A stretch of DNA of 64,000 nt from Desulfosediminicola flagellatus (GCF_005116655.2 NZ_CP050698.1:3207489-3271488); one strand, 5' to 3'. Positions 1-10,500 are shown, counted from the first letter of the stretch. Numbers and translations: made by a program. The notes: generated by a model not told the origin, from the letters alone.

Positions 1-1
1 T

Positions 2-202
2 CTCTTCCTTACTGATAAGGGACGGAATATAGGTAAGAAAGCTATGCCGTACGTACTTGAGTACAATAGAGAATTAGTTAAAGGATTTTCCAGCACAGAG
101 ACAGAGGTAATCAACCGCTTTTTCAATTCGATTATTCAGCGGTTTGAAACTACCCCCGACAACTATTTCAAACAGCAGATTGGCAATATAGCTGTCGATT
201 AA
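2..202 (+). CDS. MarR-family transcriptional regulator, C-terminal part only
   Basis: The window opens inside a gene whose last 66 codons are visible, ending with TAA at 200-202. The peptide begins 'LTDKGRNIGKKAMPYVLEYN', which matches the end of a MarR winged-helix domain (the 'LT.KG' turn after the wing) followed by the C-terminal dimerisation helix. MarR proteins are dimeric repressors that release DNA on binding small ligands. The DNA-recognition helix and the target are outside the window, so its regulon cannot be judged. A strong hairpin follows immediately. Confidence 0.7.
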   Translation, partial: LFLTDKGRNIGKKAMPYVLEYNRELVKGFSSTETEVINRFFNSIIQRFETTPDNYFKQQIGNIAVD

Positions 203-228
203 TCAGCTGATTTGTATGCTAAAAAAGA

Positions 229-262
229 AACAGCCGTGCAGGATCTATCCTGCACGGCTGTT
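229..262. terminator. Bidirectional intrinsic terminator
   Basis: AACAGCCGTGCAGGAT pairs perfectly with ATCCTGCACGGCTGTT and is followed by a T run on the plus strand. An A run before the left arm gives a T run on the minus strand. It lies between the ends of the convergent MarR-type gene and the methyltransferase-like gene and probably serves both. Confidence 0.9.
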
Positions 263-292
263 TTTACGTATTTCCTACTGAAATAGTGGCAG

Positions 293-1360
293 TTACGAGA
301 GCCTCTCCCTGATCTTTGCCGAAACATCACGTGTCAACTCAAGCACTTTAACGGCCTGCGCCCTGGTTACCGTTCCGGTTCCGCAACTCGGAGTGATAAA
401 GCTCTGATTAAAAACTGTCTGCTGCGGAATACCGATAGCTTCGAGTTGAGCAGTCTGCTCAAACCACATATCAACAAGAGCGTCAACACTGGCTGTTTCA
501 ATCAGCTCTGCATCGGTCGGCACTATTCCTGTTGCCAGGATACCACCTCGAGCAAAAAAATCTTTTATCTGATCACGATAGAGCACCAGACGATCGAAAT
601 ACGAATATGCATCGTAGCTGACAACATCAACACCTGCATCAAAGAGCAGCGACCACTCAGTATTGCCGCAAACATGAACGCCTGTAAGTCCATTCTCAGC
701 CTTAACAGCAGCGAACACCTCTGAAAAAATGTTGATAACATCTTCTTTGCTGATAGTGATAAATGCAGAGGTACCGAAACCGGACAGACCAGGCTCATCA
801 AAAAACACAATAGAAGGCGTACTGATCTCAGCCATTTTGCGCGCCTGAAACTGCGCTTTGAGTGCCAGCATTTTTACCGCCGCATCACGAAGCTGCTCAT
901 TATAAAAGATGGCGCGCCCTGCCTGATCAACAACGCCTGTACAGAAGGTGAATGGTCCGGTAATCTGGCCTTTAAGACCTTGCAAATCACTTTTCCGATC
1001 CTCTGCAATTTTCAGGAACTCAAAAAAGCCTTTTGCTACATCCGACGAAAGAGCAAATCTTGAATCTTCCAATGGTGCCCCGCCTTCTGTTACCATTAGA
1101 AATTCCTCAAAAAAAGCAAGAAAATCCATATCGAATTTTTCACCTTCACCATTAATAAACACCTTGCCATCACACTCATCAACACCCGGAAACCCAGGAA
1201 GAAACTGAGGGATCATCCCCTCTTCCTTAAATGCCGGCAATTGAGGCCAGATGGGAACTTCAGGCGTATGGTTAAAAATAAGCTCTGCAGCTTCTTTATG
1301 GTTATCAAGGGGAACACTTCCGATCAGAAGCGGGAGACAATTAGGGGTAAAATGAGACAT
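293..1360 (-). CDS. MetE-core / UroD-like methyltransferase
   Basis: This 355-aa protein belongs to the UroD/MetE-like TIM-barrel superfamily. A His-x-Cys in 'GVHVCGNTEW' and a later Cys in 'TPSCGTG' fit the zinc ligands (His, Cys, Cys) that activate a thiol in cobalamin-independent methionine synthases. It is about half the length of full MetE and lacks the N-terminal folate-binding domain, so it resembles the short core-MetE proteins that take methyl groups from methylcobamide or corrinoid proteins. A role in methionine synthesis or corrinoid methyl transfer is inferred. The nearby homocysteine methyltransferase-MTHFR gene and the Wood-Ljungdahl genes fit that. Monocistronic, with its own terminator. 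Confidence 0.7.
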   Translation of the reverse strand: MSHFTPNCLPLLIGSVPLDNHKEAAELIFNHTPEVPIWPQLPAFKEEGMIPQFLPGFPGVDECDGKVFINGEGEKFDMDFLAFFEEFLMVTEGGAPLEDSRFALSSDVAKGFFEFLKIAEDRKSDLQGLKGQITGPFTFCTGVVDQAGRAIFYNEQLRDAAVKMLALKAQFQARKMAEISTPSIVFFDEPGLSGFGTSAFITISKEDVINIFSEVFAAVKAENGLTGVHVCGNTEWSLLFDAGVDVVSYDAYSYFDRLVLYRDQIKDFFARGGILATGIVPTDAELIETASVDALVDMWFEQTAQLEAIGIPQQTVFNQSFITPSCGTGTVTRAQAVKVLELTRDVSAKIRERLS

Positions 1361-1755
1361 CTTCTCAACCTTTTATTAATTCTTGATTTCTTGCGATTTA
1401 TTCAGACTAAACGAGTAATAATGGTAATATCACTCTCGGATTTGTCACGATGTTTTTACAGTGTCAAATGCATTATCACTGATTAACGAAAACCAGTTGA
1501 CCTACATATAAATAGGATCGCCACCCGGCTGCATGACGTTTTTCATCAATATTTGGACAGATAGCACAAAAGCCTAACTAATCAGGAAAAATTATTACTT
1601 GCCAAGAGCGCCGAAGTTACAGATACCTTCACATATTTGAAGAAATATTTTACACACCTGCCCTTTCCCTCTCCACACTCATTTGCTATTGTATGTTATG
1701 TATTTAATCACGCGTTTCTTTTTTCATGCATTTCATTTAGCTGTACGTAGCAACA
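1361..1755. other. Intergenic region between divergent genes
   Basis: About 395 bp, A/T-rich, upstream of the minus-strand methyltransferase gene and of the plus-strand small genes. It must hold the promoters of both. I saw no convincing -35/-10 pair, riboswitch or coding frame. Confidence 0.5.
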
Positions 1756-1857
1756 ATGGCAACTGAAGAGGATGGTGAAACGGGCCATCCCCGTGCAACC
1801 ATCAGGTTTCAGCCCTCAAGTCATTACCAGAGTGGCACTGAAACTTCAAGAGAATGA
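1756..1857 (+). CDS. Tentative 33-aa small ORF upstream of the 59-aa gene
   Basis: An ATG-to-TGA frame of 33 codons (starting MATEEDGETGHPR) ends 24 bp before the next start. There is no clear Shine-Dalgarno sequence, and the peptide is polar with no recognisable motif. The stretch could equally be structured 5' leader RNA. Listed because it sits between a promoter region and a well-supported small gene. Confidence 0.18.
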   Translation: MATEEDGETGHPRATIRFQPSSHYQSGTETSRE

Positions 1858-1881
1858 CTTTTTCAACCTTGAGGAAAATCT

Positions 1882-2061
1882 ATGAAAATTGAATTAGATA
1901 AAAATGTTGTAGAGATTACCCCTGAGAATGAGCAGGAAGCAGAACAGCTCGACACCCTCTGGAAAGTCGTTGTTGATTGTGCCGGTACAAACAAGAAACT
2001 CGCACCTATCGGTGAATACATTCCCGTAAAGTCAACACTCGCCCGTTTCGTAATCGAATAA
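1882..2061 (+). CDS. Small hypothetical protein (59 aa)
   Basis: ATG at 1882 follows a good ribosome-binding site (GAGGA, about 6 nt upstream) and the frame ends at TAA 2059-2061, directly before a strong terminator. That arrangement supports a real single-gene unit. The protein is acidic in its first half (many Glu/Asp, one Trp, one Cys) and has no signal peptide or membrane segment. I do not recognise a family. The tidy RBS-ORF-terminator unit suggests a small cytosolic protein of moderate to high expression. Confidence 0.65.
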   Translation: MKIELDKNVVEITPENEQEAEQLDTLWKVVVDCAGTNKKLAPIGEYIPVKSTLARFVIE

Positions 2062-2386
2062 TAACAGGCACTTTTTGCTTTAAGCGATTTAACCTTAAGC
2101 GCCCGGCAGATTCTTTTCCGGGCGTTTTTCATGTCAGTAATCCCTCTCCTGTGGTTGCGCTATTTCTCTACCTTTGCTCAAGCAATCGTGTGATTCATCA
2201 CCCTCCACTTGATTTTCTTCATCAAAGATACCTATATTGTTGCTAATATCAGGTTGTTCTATTTATTAGCGCCGCATTGATGGTGAGTTGTTCAGGCACC
2301 GGTTCGTCTCCAGACGTTTCACTCCTCCGCATCAAACTCTCTTCGGCTTTTCGTAGTTTTATTCTTTGTATGACGTATTACATATT
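2062..2386. other. Intergenic region before the HMT-MTHFR gene
   Basis: The first 70 bp hold the terminator of the 59-aa gene. The remaining 250 bp should hold the promoter of the downstream fusion gene. No riboswitch matching a family I know (SAM, SAH, cobalamin) was recognised. Confidence 0.4.
2100..2129 (+). terminator. Intrinsic terminator after the 59-aa gene
   Basis: CGCCCGG (2100-2106) pairs with CCGGGCG (2118-2124) and is followed by five T residues. Confidence 0.85.
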
Positions 2387-4267
2387 ATGAAACCAGACTT
2401 TATTACCTACATTCAGGATCGGGTCATTCTTGGCGATGGCGCACTTGGCGCATATTTATACGAGTGCGGTATCAGCAGGGAGAAGAACCTTGATCTCCTC
2501 AACATACAATCCCCTGACACAGTATTTACCGCCCATGAAGAATACATACGTGCAGGTAGTCAACTCATTGAAACCAATACTTTCGGAGCAAATTCTTTCA
2601 AACTTGAACATATTGGCTTTGGCGACAAAGTCAGAGACATAAACCGTGCTGGAGCTGATATAGCCAAAAAAGCTGCTGGCAAAAAAGTGTATGTAGCCGG
2701 ATCAGTCGGCCCTACTGGTACTCGCTTTCCGCTTGTAGACGATGAAACGACCATTGAAGACATCTCATCATCATTTACAGAACAGTGCATGGGTCTTGCC
2801 GAAGGCGGTGTTGACGCTCTCATTTTAGAGACATTCTCAAACCTCGAAGAAATGAAGCTGGCTCTTGCTGTTGCACAAAAATGCGTTCCTCACTTACCAG
2901 TTATCGCACAAATGGTTTTCCCAACAGGAGACACCACGCCTTATGGTGATGATATCATCACCTGCACACAAGAACTTCTTAAAGGCGGAGCATCAATCAT
3001 TGGCACAAACTGCGGACGGGGTGTTCATTCTGCAGAGACTGCTATTCGAGCGATGGCACAGGCAGCACCTGCAAAAACCGTTCTTTCAGCCTTCCCTAAT
3101 GCCGGGGTCCCTGAGATGATTGGAGACCGAACCATCTATCCCGCTCAGCCTGACTATATGGCTATGAGAGCCGCAGAGATGATACGCACAGGTGTACATC
3201 TTATTGGCGGTTGTTGCGGAACCACTCCTGCACATGTACACCGATTTAAATCAATTCTAAAAATTAAGCCGGTTCATGCAAAAGCGTCAATCCAGATAAA
3301 GCAGCAGAATGATCCAGGTAAACATTCCAGACGTAACAAGCCTGGTAAGTTTCTTAGCAACATAGAAAGAAATCGTTTACCCATAATCGTTGAACTTGAT
3401 CCTCCAACCCACCTTGATGTAGAGCATATCTTAACGGGAGCCGAACATCTTGCAGCAGCAGGTGTGGATGCAATCTCACTTGCCGAAAACCCCCTGGCAA
3501 TTCTGCGCGCAGGTAATCTTGGCCTTGCCTCACTTATACGGCAAAGAACATCACTTAAAACGATCCTGCATCAGACAGGCCGTGACCTCAACGCACTCGG
3601 TTTACAGGCACGAATGATGGAAGCACATCTGCTTGGTATCGAATCAGTTCTTGCTATCACTGGTGATTCAGCAACCGGTACTGACCAGCCTGGAGTGAGC
3701 GGTGTCTTTGATCTTCGTTCACATGGACTGATCAATATGCTGAGCGGTTTGAATAACGGAGTAAATATGGCTGGCAAGGATCTCAAAGGCCAAACTGATT
3801 TTTCTATTGGAGCTGCCTTTTGTTTCAAACCCGAAAACCCTGATATGCAAATTCGCCGTCTTGAGAAAAAGGCTGAACTCGGGGCTCGTTTTGCAATGAC
3901 TCAACCACTATTTTCTGCCAAAGCCGTCATGCAGATGCTTGAGAAAACATCGCATATCGACATGTGTATTTTTCCAGGGATTTTTCCGCTTATTTCCCTA
4001 CGAAATGCAGAATTTCTTCACAACGAGGTACCGGGCATTTATGTGCCGGAAGATATACGAAAGAAACTCGCAAAATATGACACTGTTACCGACCAGAAAA
4101 AAGCCGCCCTTGAATATACAGATCAAATGATCAGTGAAGTAGCTCAATTTGTCGATGGATTATACCTCATAAGTCCACTCAATAAATGGGATATAATTCT
4201 TGATTTCGTCAAAACTATTCGGGAAAATGCGTATAGTGGCAGTGGTAAAATCCACAATGTTCGTTAA
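2387..4267 (+). CDS. Bifunctional homocysteine S-methyltransferase / methylene-THF reductase
   Basis: The 626-aa protein has two domains. Residues 1 to about 300 form a homocysteine methyltransferase barrel with zinc-ligand cysteines in 'GTNCGRG' and 'GGCCGTTP'. After a basic linker (about 300-330), residues 335 to 620 form an FAD-dependent MTHFR domain ('PIIVELDPPTHLD', 'ITGDS', 'QPLFS'). This is the YitJ-type fusion seen in Firmicutes and Desulfobacterota; it would supply methyl-THF and methylate homocysteine, although the methyl donor is not certain. A TTG seven codons upstream could also start the frame, but ATG 2387 matches the family better; neither has a clear Shine-Dalgarno sequence. 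It is one of three MTHFR domains in the window and stands alone. Confidence 0.88.
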   Translation: MKPDFITYIQDRVILGDGALGAYLYECGISREKNLDLLNIQSPDTVFTAHEEYIRAGSQLIETNTFGANSFKLEHIGFGDKVRDINRAGADIAKKAAGKKVYVAGSVGPTGTRFPLVDDETTIEDISSSFTEQCMGLAEGGVDALILETFSNLEEMKLALAVAQKCVPHLPVIAQMVFPTGDTTPYGDDIITCTQELLKGGASIIGTNCGRGVHSAETAIRAMAQAAPAKTVLSAFPNAGVPEMIGDRTIYPAQPDYMAMRAAEMIRTGVHLIGGCCGTTPAHVHRFKSILKIKPVHAKASIQIKQQNDPGKHSRRNKPGKFLSNIERNRLPIIVELDPPTHLDVEHILTGAEHLAAAGVDAISLAENPLAILRAGNLGLASLIRQRTSLKTILHQTGRDLNALGLQARMMEAHLLGIESVLAITGDSATGTDQPGVSGVFDLRSHGLINMLSGLNNGVNMAGKDLKGQTDFSIGAAFCFKPENPDMQIRRLEKKAELGARFAMTQPLFSAKAVMQMLEKTSHIDMCIFPGIFPLISLRNAEFLHNEVPGIYVPEDIRKKLAKYDTVTDQKKAALEYTDQMISEVAQFVDGLYLISPLNKWDIILDFVKTIRENAYSGSGKIHNVR

Positions 4268-4304
4268 CGCTCGTATAAGCCAATTGCTCACCCGTACGTA
4301 AAAG

Positions 4305-4347
4305 TCGTATGAGACATTGTGGTAGTTCCACAATGTCTCATACGACC
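4305..4347. terminator. Perfect 19-bp inverted repeat after the HMT-MTHFR gene
   Basis: Arms at 4305-4323 and 4329-4347 are perfect inverse complements (GTCGTATGAGACATTGTGG) around a 5-nt loop. There is no T tract on the plus strand, so it may be a Rho-type or RNA-stabilising hairpin rather than a classical terminator. Confidence 0.55.
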
Positions 4348-5219
4348 CTGTCCCACTCAATGCTATACCACTCTGTATCATTCAAATATATTGCAAAAAC
4401 TATTCATTTTTATTGATATTTCCCACCAGCCCTATTACAACACTCAAATGTTAGAAACATCTAATATGCGCAATTGCCCATAACCACTATCACAGCGCTT
4501 ACTTTACCTTCTGTTTCCAGTGTCTCTTACATTGCCAATTCGTACCTTCGTACAATTATCCCCTCAATCTAAATAATTGACTTTTAAAAAACCTGTCTGT
4601 AGATTCGATTTTTGCTTAATCACCAAAGACGGGAGATACACTGGACATAACTTGTATTTACTTCACCTATCTATAGGGACTGTACAGGTAACTCCACAAA
4701 AAGGATCACTCTCAACAGGAAATAGCGGCATGGTAATGTTTAGACCATCACAATTTCCGCTGTACTCTTATCCCGGCATTTCTATGTCGCTGGTCGGTGT
4801 ATTGTTGTCTCAACCCTCCCGTCATCAAAAAATTTCCTCCAATCATTCTGCCTTAAGGTTTTTGCTATGATTCCGCATTACCTCAGGCATACCGAAATTT
4901 CACATCATCCTGCACAGGCTGATGTTACGTTTTTCTCGCATTTTGCTCCACCTCACCATGTAGCTAACCGTCATTTCGATACACATCGTCACGACGTTTA
5001 TGGCATAACTTCGAACGTGCGTTCCCATTGGTGCGTAGATGGTTGAATCATTTCATCATGGGAATAAACCGAAACCATCTGATTCTATTATGGAGGTATA
5101 ATTTTACAATATCAGCGGCTTAACAGACCGCTGCCTGAAGTGTGATGTTGTTTGTTCTGACTGACAATCGAGTTTAACCTGTGCCGCACTGCGGGCAGGG
5201 CAGAAAGAGGATTGAGTTT
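4348..5219. other. Long non-coding stretch before the Hdr/Met operon
   Basis: About 870 bp with no convincing gene: the frames here lack ribosome-binding sites and family motifs. It probably contains the promoter and leader of the downstream operon. A GGAGG at about 5094 is not followed by a start codon. No riboswitch was recognised. Confidence 0.45.
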
Positions 5220-6542
5220 ATGGCAGAAAGCAGTATCAAAATCAAAGGCAAGAAAGAGAGTTTCTTCATAGATAAGGTTAAAGATATCCTCCCTCAGGAT
5301 GGTAATCTGAACCTTTGCCTTACCTGCGGCGCATGTGCTTCCGGTTGCCCGGCAACCGGACTGGCGGATATGGATCCACGTAAATTCCTCCGCATGTGTG
5401 CAATGGGTCTGGATGAAGAAGCTACTAAATCCCCATGGGTCTGGATGTGCACCATGTGTCAGCGGTGTATATATGTATGCCCCATGCAAATCGACATTCC
5501 CCAACTCGTATTTAACGCGAGGGCAACATGGCCCCGTGAAGATCGACCAAAAGGCATTCGCGATTCCTGCGACATGGCCTTAAGAAATCCTTCAAACAGT
5601 GCAATGGGTACCGCTCCAGACGATTTTATATTTGTCGTTGAAGACGTGCTCGCAGAGTACCAGGAATCACAACCTGAGTTTAAAGATATGGTTGCCCCTA
5701 TCGACAAAGAGGGTGCCTTTTTCTTTCTCAATCAGAACTCAAGGGAGCCGGTAACAGAACCGGACGAACTTGTTCCCTTATGGAAAATCCTGAATCTTGC
5801 AGGAGTTGACTGGACCTACGGCAGTAAAGGCTGGGCAGCAGAAAATTACTGCTTGTTCCTGGCTGACAATGAATGCTGGGAAAAAGTAACCAGAGTATCT
5901 GCCAACCAGGCAAACGAACTCGGGTGTAAGGTCTTTCTAAATACTGAATGAGGACACATTACATTCTCAGTCCGGGCTGGACTGAAAAAATTCGGTATTG
6001 AGCACAACTTTGAAGTTGCATCTATCTATCAGTATTACGCGAAGTGGATCCGTGAAGGACGCCTGAAAGTCAATTCCGACTGGAATAAAGACAGAAAGGT
6101 CAAGTTCACTATCCAGGACCCGTGTCAGATAGTTCGTAAGGGCTATGGTGAATCAGTAGCTGACGATCTTAGATATGTTGTCCAATCTGTAGTTGGAAAA
6201 GAAAACGTCATTGAAATGACGCCAAACAGATCCAACAACTATTGCTGCGGCGGCGGTGGCGGATTCCTGCAATCAGGTTATCCGGAAGAACGACGTGCAT
6301 ATGGTAAAAAGAAGTTTGATCAGATAATTGAAACCGGTGCAGACTACTGCATTACCGGTTGTCATAACTGTCATGCACAGGTTCACGATATTGGACACCA
6401 TTTCGGTGGCTCATATAGCACAGTTCACCTTTGGACACTCATCTGTCTTTCTCTTGGAATCTTAGGACCAAATGAGAGAGAGTACCTTGGTGAAGACTTA
6501 AAGGATGTAGACGTATTTCACCCTGAGTCATCTTTGTTTTAA
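5220..6542 (+). CDS. Selenocysteine-containing HdrC-CCG fusion (heterodisulfide reductase-like Fe-S protein)
   Basis: Read through the in-frame TGA at 5949-5951, this encodes 440 aa with Sec at residue 244. The N-terminal part is HdrC-like with two [4Fe-4S] motifs (C33/36/39/43 and C77/80/83/87). The C-terminal part is a CCG domain with C302, C342-C343 and C381-x2-C384, close to the family spacing. The UGA falls in 'NTE-U-GH', where related Fe-S oxidoreductases have 'ECGH', so Sec replaces a conserved Cys. A hairpin suited to a bacterial SECIS follows the UGA. ATG 5220 is preceded by AGAGG at 5206-5210. It is first in an operon with HdrA, MvhD and MetVF and is the likely disulfide- or ferredoxin-facing electron module of that complex. 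Standard gene calling would split it into two ORFs. Confidence 0.88.
5949..5985 (+). promoter_or_regulatory. UGA Sec codon with candidate bacterial SECIS hairpin
   Basis: The TGA (5949-5951) is followed 15 nt later by TCAGTCC (5967-5973), loop GGGCT, and GGACTGA (5979-5985), a perfect 7-bp stem. The distance to the apical loop (about 22 nt) and a G at the start of the small loop agree with the general bacterial SECIS pattern recognised by SelB. The reading frame stays open and homologous on both sides of the TGA. Confidence 0.8.
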
Positions 6543-6606
6543 TAAGGTTTTAAACTCAGAAGTTGAAACGATCTCACTTGAACTGAATTAAAGGGAGCAA
6601 AGACGT

Positions 6607-7479
6607 ATGAGTTTTCAAAAACGATTAGCAGCGAACGAATTCGTCGTCCTGGCAGAAATGCACACTCCGAAAGGAGTGAATATCTCCAGATTAGTCAGCG
6701 ACGCCAAAAGAGTTAAAGGTAAAATAGACGCGGTAGTCATCCCTGATATGGATAACGGTATTATGCGCATGAGTGCATTGGCCGGTGGTGTCCTTATGCA
6801 GCAACAGGGAATCGAAACCATCATGCATGTCTATTGTCGTGACAGAAACAGAATGGCTCTGCAGGGTGATATCCTTGCTGCTCATGTCCTGGGTGTTCAG
6901 AACCTTCTTGTCGCGCATAGTGAAGATATCACTGAAGGTGATCACCGCGAGGCCACCGCAGTTAACGATATCGATGAAGTGCAACTGCTTGAGGCTATCG
7001 CTAAACTGCAAACCGGAAAAGACATGGAAGGCTTTGAGCTTGATGGCATTCCATCGTATACAGCCGGCTGCACGCTTGCACCTTTTAGTAATGACAAAGG
7101 GCTTGATGAACAGCTTAAACTTGCTCAGGCCAAAGTTAAGGCCGGCGCAGCGTTTATCATTACCCCACCAGTCTTCGACATGGTGCATTTCAGCGGTTTC
7201 TACTCCAAGGTTAAAGAACTTGGTGTACCTGTAATTCCTACAGTTTTTCTCATCAAATCACTTGCTATTGCTCAGTATATCGCTACCACCGATCCAGGTT
7301 CCAATATATCTGAAGATGTCATCAAACGTATTCGCAAATCATCTGATCGCGAATTGGAAGGCATCAAAATTGCCGGTGAGACCATCGCAGCGTTACGTGA
7401 GGTTACCCAGGGCGTGCTGATTCAAACTCTGGGTTGGGAGTACAAATTGCCCGACATCCTTGACGCAGCAGGAATCTGA
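6607..7479 (+). CDS. Methylenetetrahydrofolate reductase paralogue (MetF-like)
   Basis: A 290-aa MTHFR-fold protein with typical strand and loop features ('FVVLAEMHTPKG', 'CRDRNRMALQGDILAAHVLGVQNLLVAHSED', 'GAAFIITPPVFD'). The length matches the catalytic domain alone. It is clearly paralogous to the MetF at 11739-12665 but diverged. The start ATG has AGGGAG upstream. Being between the Sec-Hdr gene and HdrA suggests it belongs to the same complex or is a second isoform, perhaps with a different methyl carrier or regulatory role. Which of the two is catalytically dominant cannot be told from sequence. Confidence 0.85.
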   Translation: MSFQKRLAANEFVVLAEMHTPKGVNISRLVSDAKRVKGKIDAVVIPDMDNGIMRMSALAGGVLMQQQGIETIMHVYCRDRNRMALQGDILAAHVLGVQNLLVAHSEDITEGDHREATAVNDIDEVQLLEAIAKLQTGKDMEGFELDGIPSYTAGCTLAPFSNDKGLDEQLKLAQAKVKAGAAFIITPPVFDMVHFSGFYSKVKELGVPVIPTVFLIKSLAIAQYIATTDPGSNISEDVIKRIRKSSDRELEGIKIAGETIAALREVTQGVLIQTLGWEYKLPDILDAAGI

Positions 7480-7557
7480 TTGAAGAGAGAACTTTGCAGA
7501 AGGAATGACCGATTATATCGTTTACCCCTGCGTAACCTTGTCAAATGAAGGGTAGAA

Positions 7558-10500
7558 ATGCAGAACACAAATAGACTTCAAAGCAGCAACAAGGTACTTG
7601 TTATCGGCGGAGGTCTTGGTGGTATAAGAACGGCGCTCGATCTGGCTGAAGCTGAAAAGGATGTTATTTTAGTCGATAAGGCTCCCGCAATAGGCGGCCT
7701 TATGACCCAGCTCGACCGTACTTTTCCAACCAATAACTGCGACCTCTGCACGCTTGCTCCTAATCTCTCCGAGAGTAGCAGGCAGCAACATATTCAACTT
7801 TTGGAGCTGACAACTGTCACCGATGTTAAAGGTGAAAAAGGCAACTTTACAGTTAGCCTTACAACAGCTCCCAGGTACGTTAACCTCGACAAATGTACAG
7901 CCTGTGGCGAGTGTCATAAAGCCTTTCCGGAGTGCGTTACCTTTACTCCCGGTTTAGACCACCGCGCTCCGACCTGTATGCGTTATCCTCAGGCAACACC
8001 CCAGGCGTACGCTGTAAACCTCGACAAATGCAACGATGTTCAGGCTTTGATGAAGGTTTGCCCTGCCGGTGCAATCAATCCCGATGATATGGGTAGAATG
8101 CAGGAGATCAAGTGTAGCTCTATAGTGTACAGTCCCGGCGCTGCACTTTTTGATCCAAGTCATCTGGATTACTTGGCATACGCAACTCAACCAGATGTAG
8201 TAACCAGCCTGGAGTATGAGCGCATTCTCTCAGCTTCCGGTCCAACCATGGGAAACCTTGTTCGCCCGTCCAATGGTGAGCAACCGAAAAAAATTGCCTG
8301 GATTCAGTGTGTCGGCTCCAGGGGACTACAAAAAGGTGCAGGTGAATATTGCTCCAGCGCCTGTTGTATGTTCGCCTTAAAAGAGGCAATGGTTACCAGA
8401 GAACGTTTTGGTGATGATATCGAAACAACTATATTCTATATGGATATGCGTACTTTCGGTAAAAACTACGAGCTATACTTCGAGCGTGCAAGAGACGAGT
8501 TCGGTGTACGATTTATTCATAGTCGGCCTCACAGTATAGTGCAGCCGGAGGGTGAAGAAAAGCTCCTGTTGTCATATACCAATGATGGTTCTACCAAGCA
8601 GAACGATGAAGCTTTTGACATGGTTGTACTCTCCACCGGTTTCAAGGTGGCTGAAGATGTAAAAGAGCTTTCTGCAAAAATGGGACTTGAACTTCATACT
8701 GATAGCTTTCCAAAGACTGACAACTTCAATCCTCAGGCAACATCGGTTCCCGGTATTTATGTCAGTGGAACGTTTGAAAGCCCTAAAGATATCCCAGAAA
8801 CAATGGTTCAGGCCAGCGCAGCTGCTTGTCTGGCGGCACGGGATGTTGAGACAGTTAAAGCTGATGAAAATGACGAAAGTGCCTTCCCTGCTGAACGCGA
8901 CATAAGCGATGAAGAACCAAAGGTTGGAGTATTTATCTGCGATTGTGGTGAAAACATTGGCAATACCGTTAATGTAGATACCCTCGTTGAAAAAGCCTCC
9001 TCTCTCAAGCATGTTGCTGTAGTTAAAGCTGCAGGGCATGGTTGCAGTCGCGAGTCAATGGCAATGATCAAGGAGACCATTGAAACTGAAGGTCTCAACC
9101 GTGTGGTTATAGGCGGGTGTTCTCCACGATCTCATCAGGAGAAATTCCAGGATCTTATTCGCTCTGCTGGTCTCAATAAATACCTGATCGAGATTGCAAA
9201 TATTCGCGAGCAGGCTACCTGGGTACATACAGGCGAACCAGAGAAAGCAACCACAAAGGCTAATGAGCTCATTCAGATGGCTGTCGGAAGTGTTGTCAAA
9301 GCACAGTCTCTGGCGGATTACTCACTACCGATCAATAAAGATGTACTGGTAGTCGGTGGTGGTGTTAGCGGAATGACAGCAGCTCTTGAGCTTGCTGACC
9401 AGGGCTCTAAAGTGTATCTGGCCGAAAAAACCACTGAACTTGGTGGTGTAGCAAAAAGCCTCAAGAAAACCCTTGAGGGTGGTGATGTTCAGCAATACCT
9501 GAGTGGTTTGGTTGAAGAAACTACAGCCCATGAAAACATTGAAGTTATTACCGGTGCATTACTTGTAGATCACGCCGGAATGCCTGGCATGTTTAAAACT
9601 GGTATGCAGGTTGGCCGTCAGCTTTTCTATCGCCAGATAGAGCACGGAATCACGATTATTGCTACCGGTGCTAAACCTAATCGCCCGAGCGAATATCTGC
9701 TTGATGAGTGTGATCAGGTTGCAACTCAGCTGGAAATTCACAAAATTATCCATGAACAACCTGAAAAAGTTAAGGGTTGGGACAATGTGGTAATGATCCA
9801 GTGTGTTGGCTCCAGAACCGAAGGCAATCCCAACTGCTCTCGCATCTGCTGCCAGAATGCAGTGAAAAACGCACTGTCCATTCTTGAGATTAACCCGGAA
9901 GCACGGGTATTTGTGCTTTACCGCGATATGCGTACATATGGTCGACAGGAAGAGTATTACCGTAAGGCCAGAGAGAAAGGTGTTATTTTTGTACGCTACG
10001 ATCTGGACAGTAAACCACAGGTTGAAGCGGTTGACGGCAAAGTCGATGTCAGCTACACCGACCAGATTCTTGGCATGCAGGTAACAGTCAGTGCAGACTT
10101 CCTCTGTCTGAGCACCGGACTTATCGCCGATCAGGACTCAAACGAAGAACTTGCAATGACCTTCAAACTACCTCGTACAGAGGACGGATATTTTCTTGAA
10201 GATCATGTGAAACTGAGACCTGTCGACCTGCCACTTCCTGGCTTTTTTGTAGCAGGTACTGCACATTCACCGAAATCCATTCGTGAAAGTGTATCCCAGG
10301 CTCGTGCTGCAGCCTCTCGCGCTCAGACAATGCTCGCAAAAGACACAATCAACCTCGGTGCACGAATAGCCAGAGTTGATAGTAAAAAGTGTGCATCATG
10401 TCTCGTTTGTGTTCGCGAATGTCCTTACGACATCCCATTTATCAATGCAGACGGCTACTCGGAAATCGATCCGGCGCTCTGTCACGGTTGTGGAGCGTGT

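Noticed and set aside
4577..4870. A 97-codon plus-strand frame in the gap before the Hdr operon
   Set aside because: It starts at TTG with no ribosome-binding site, and the peptide has no family pattern or normal composition.
5952..6215. A frameshift or pseudogene reading of the gene interrupted at 5949
   Set aside because: The frame is unchanged on both sides of the TGA, coding quality and family motifs continue, and a SECIS-like hairpin is present. Selenocysteine explains it better than decay.
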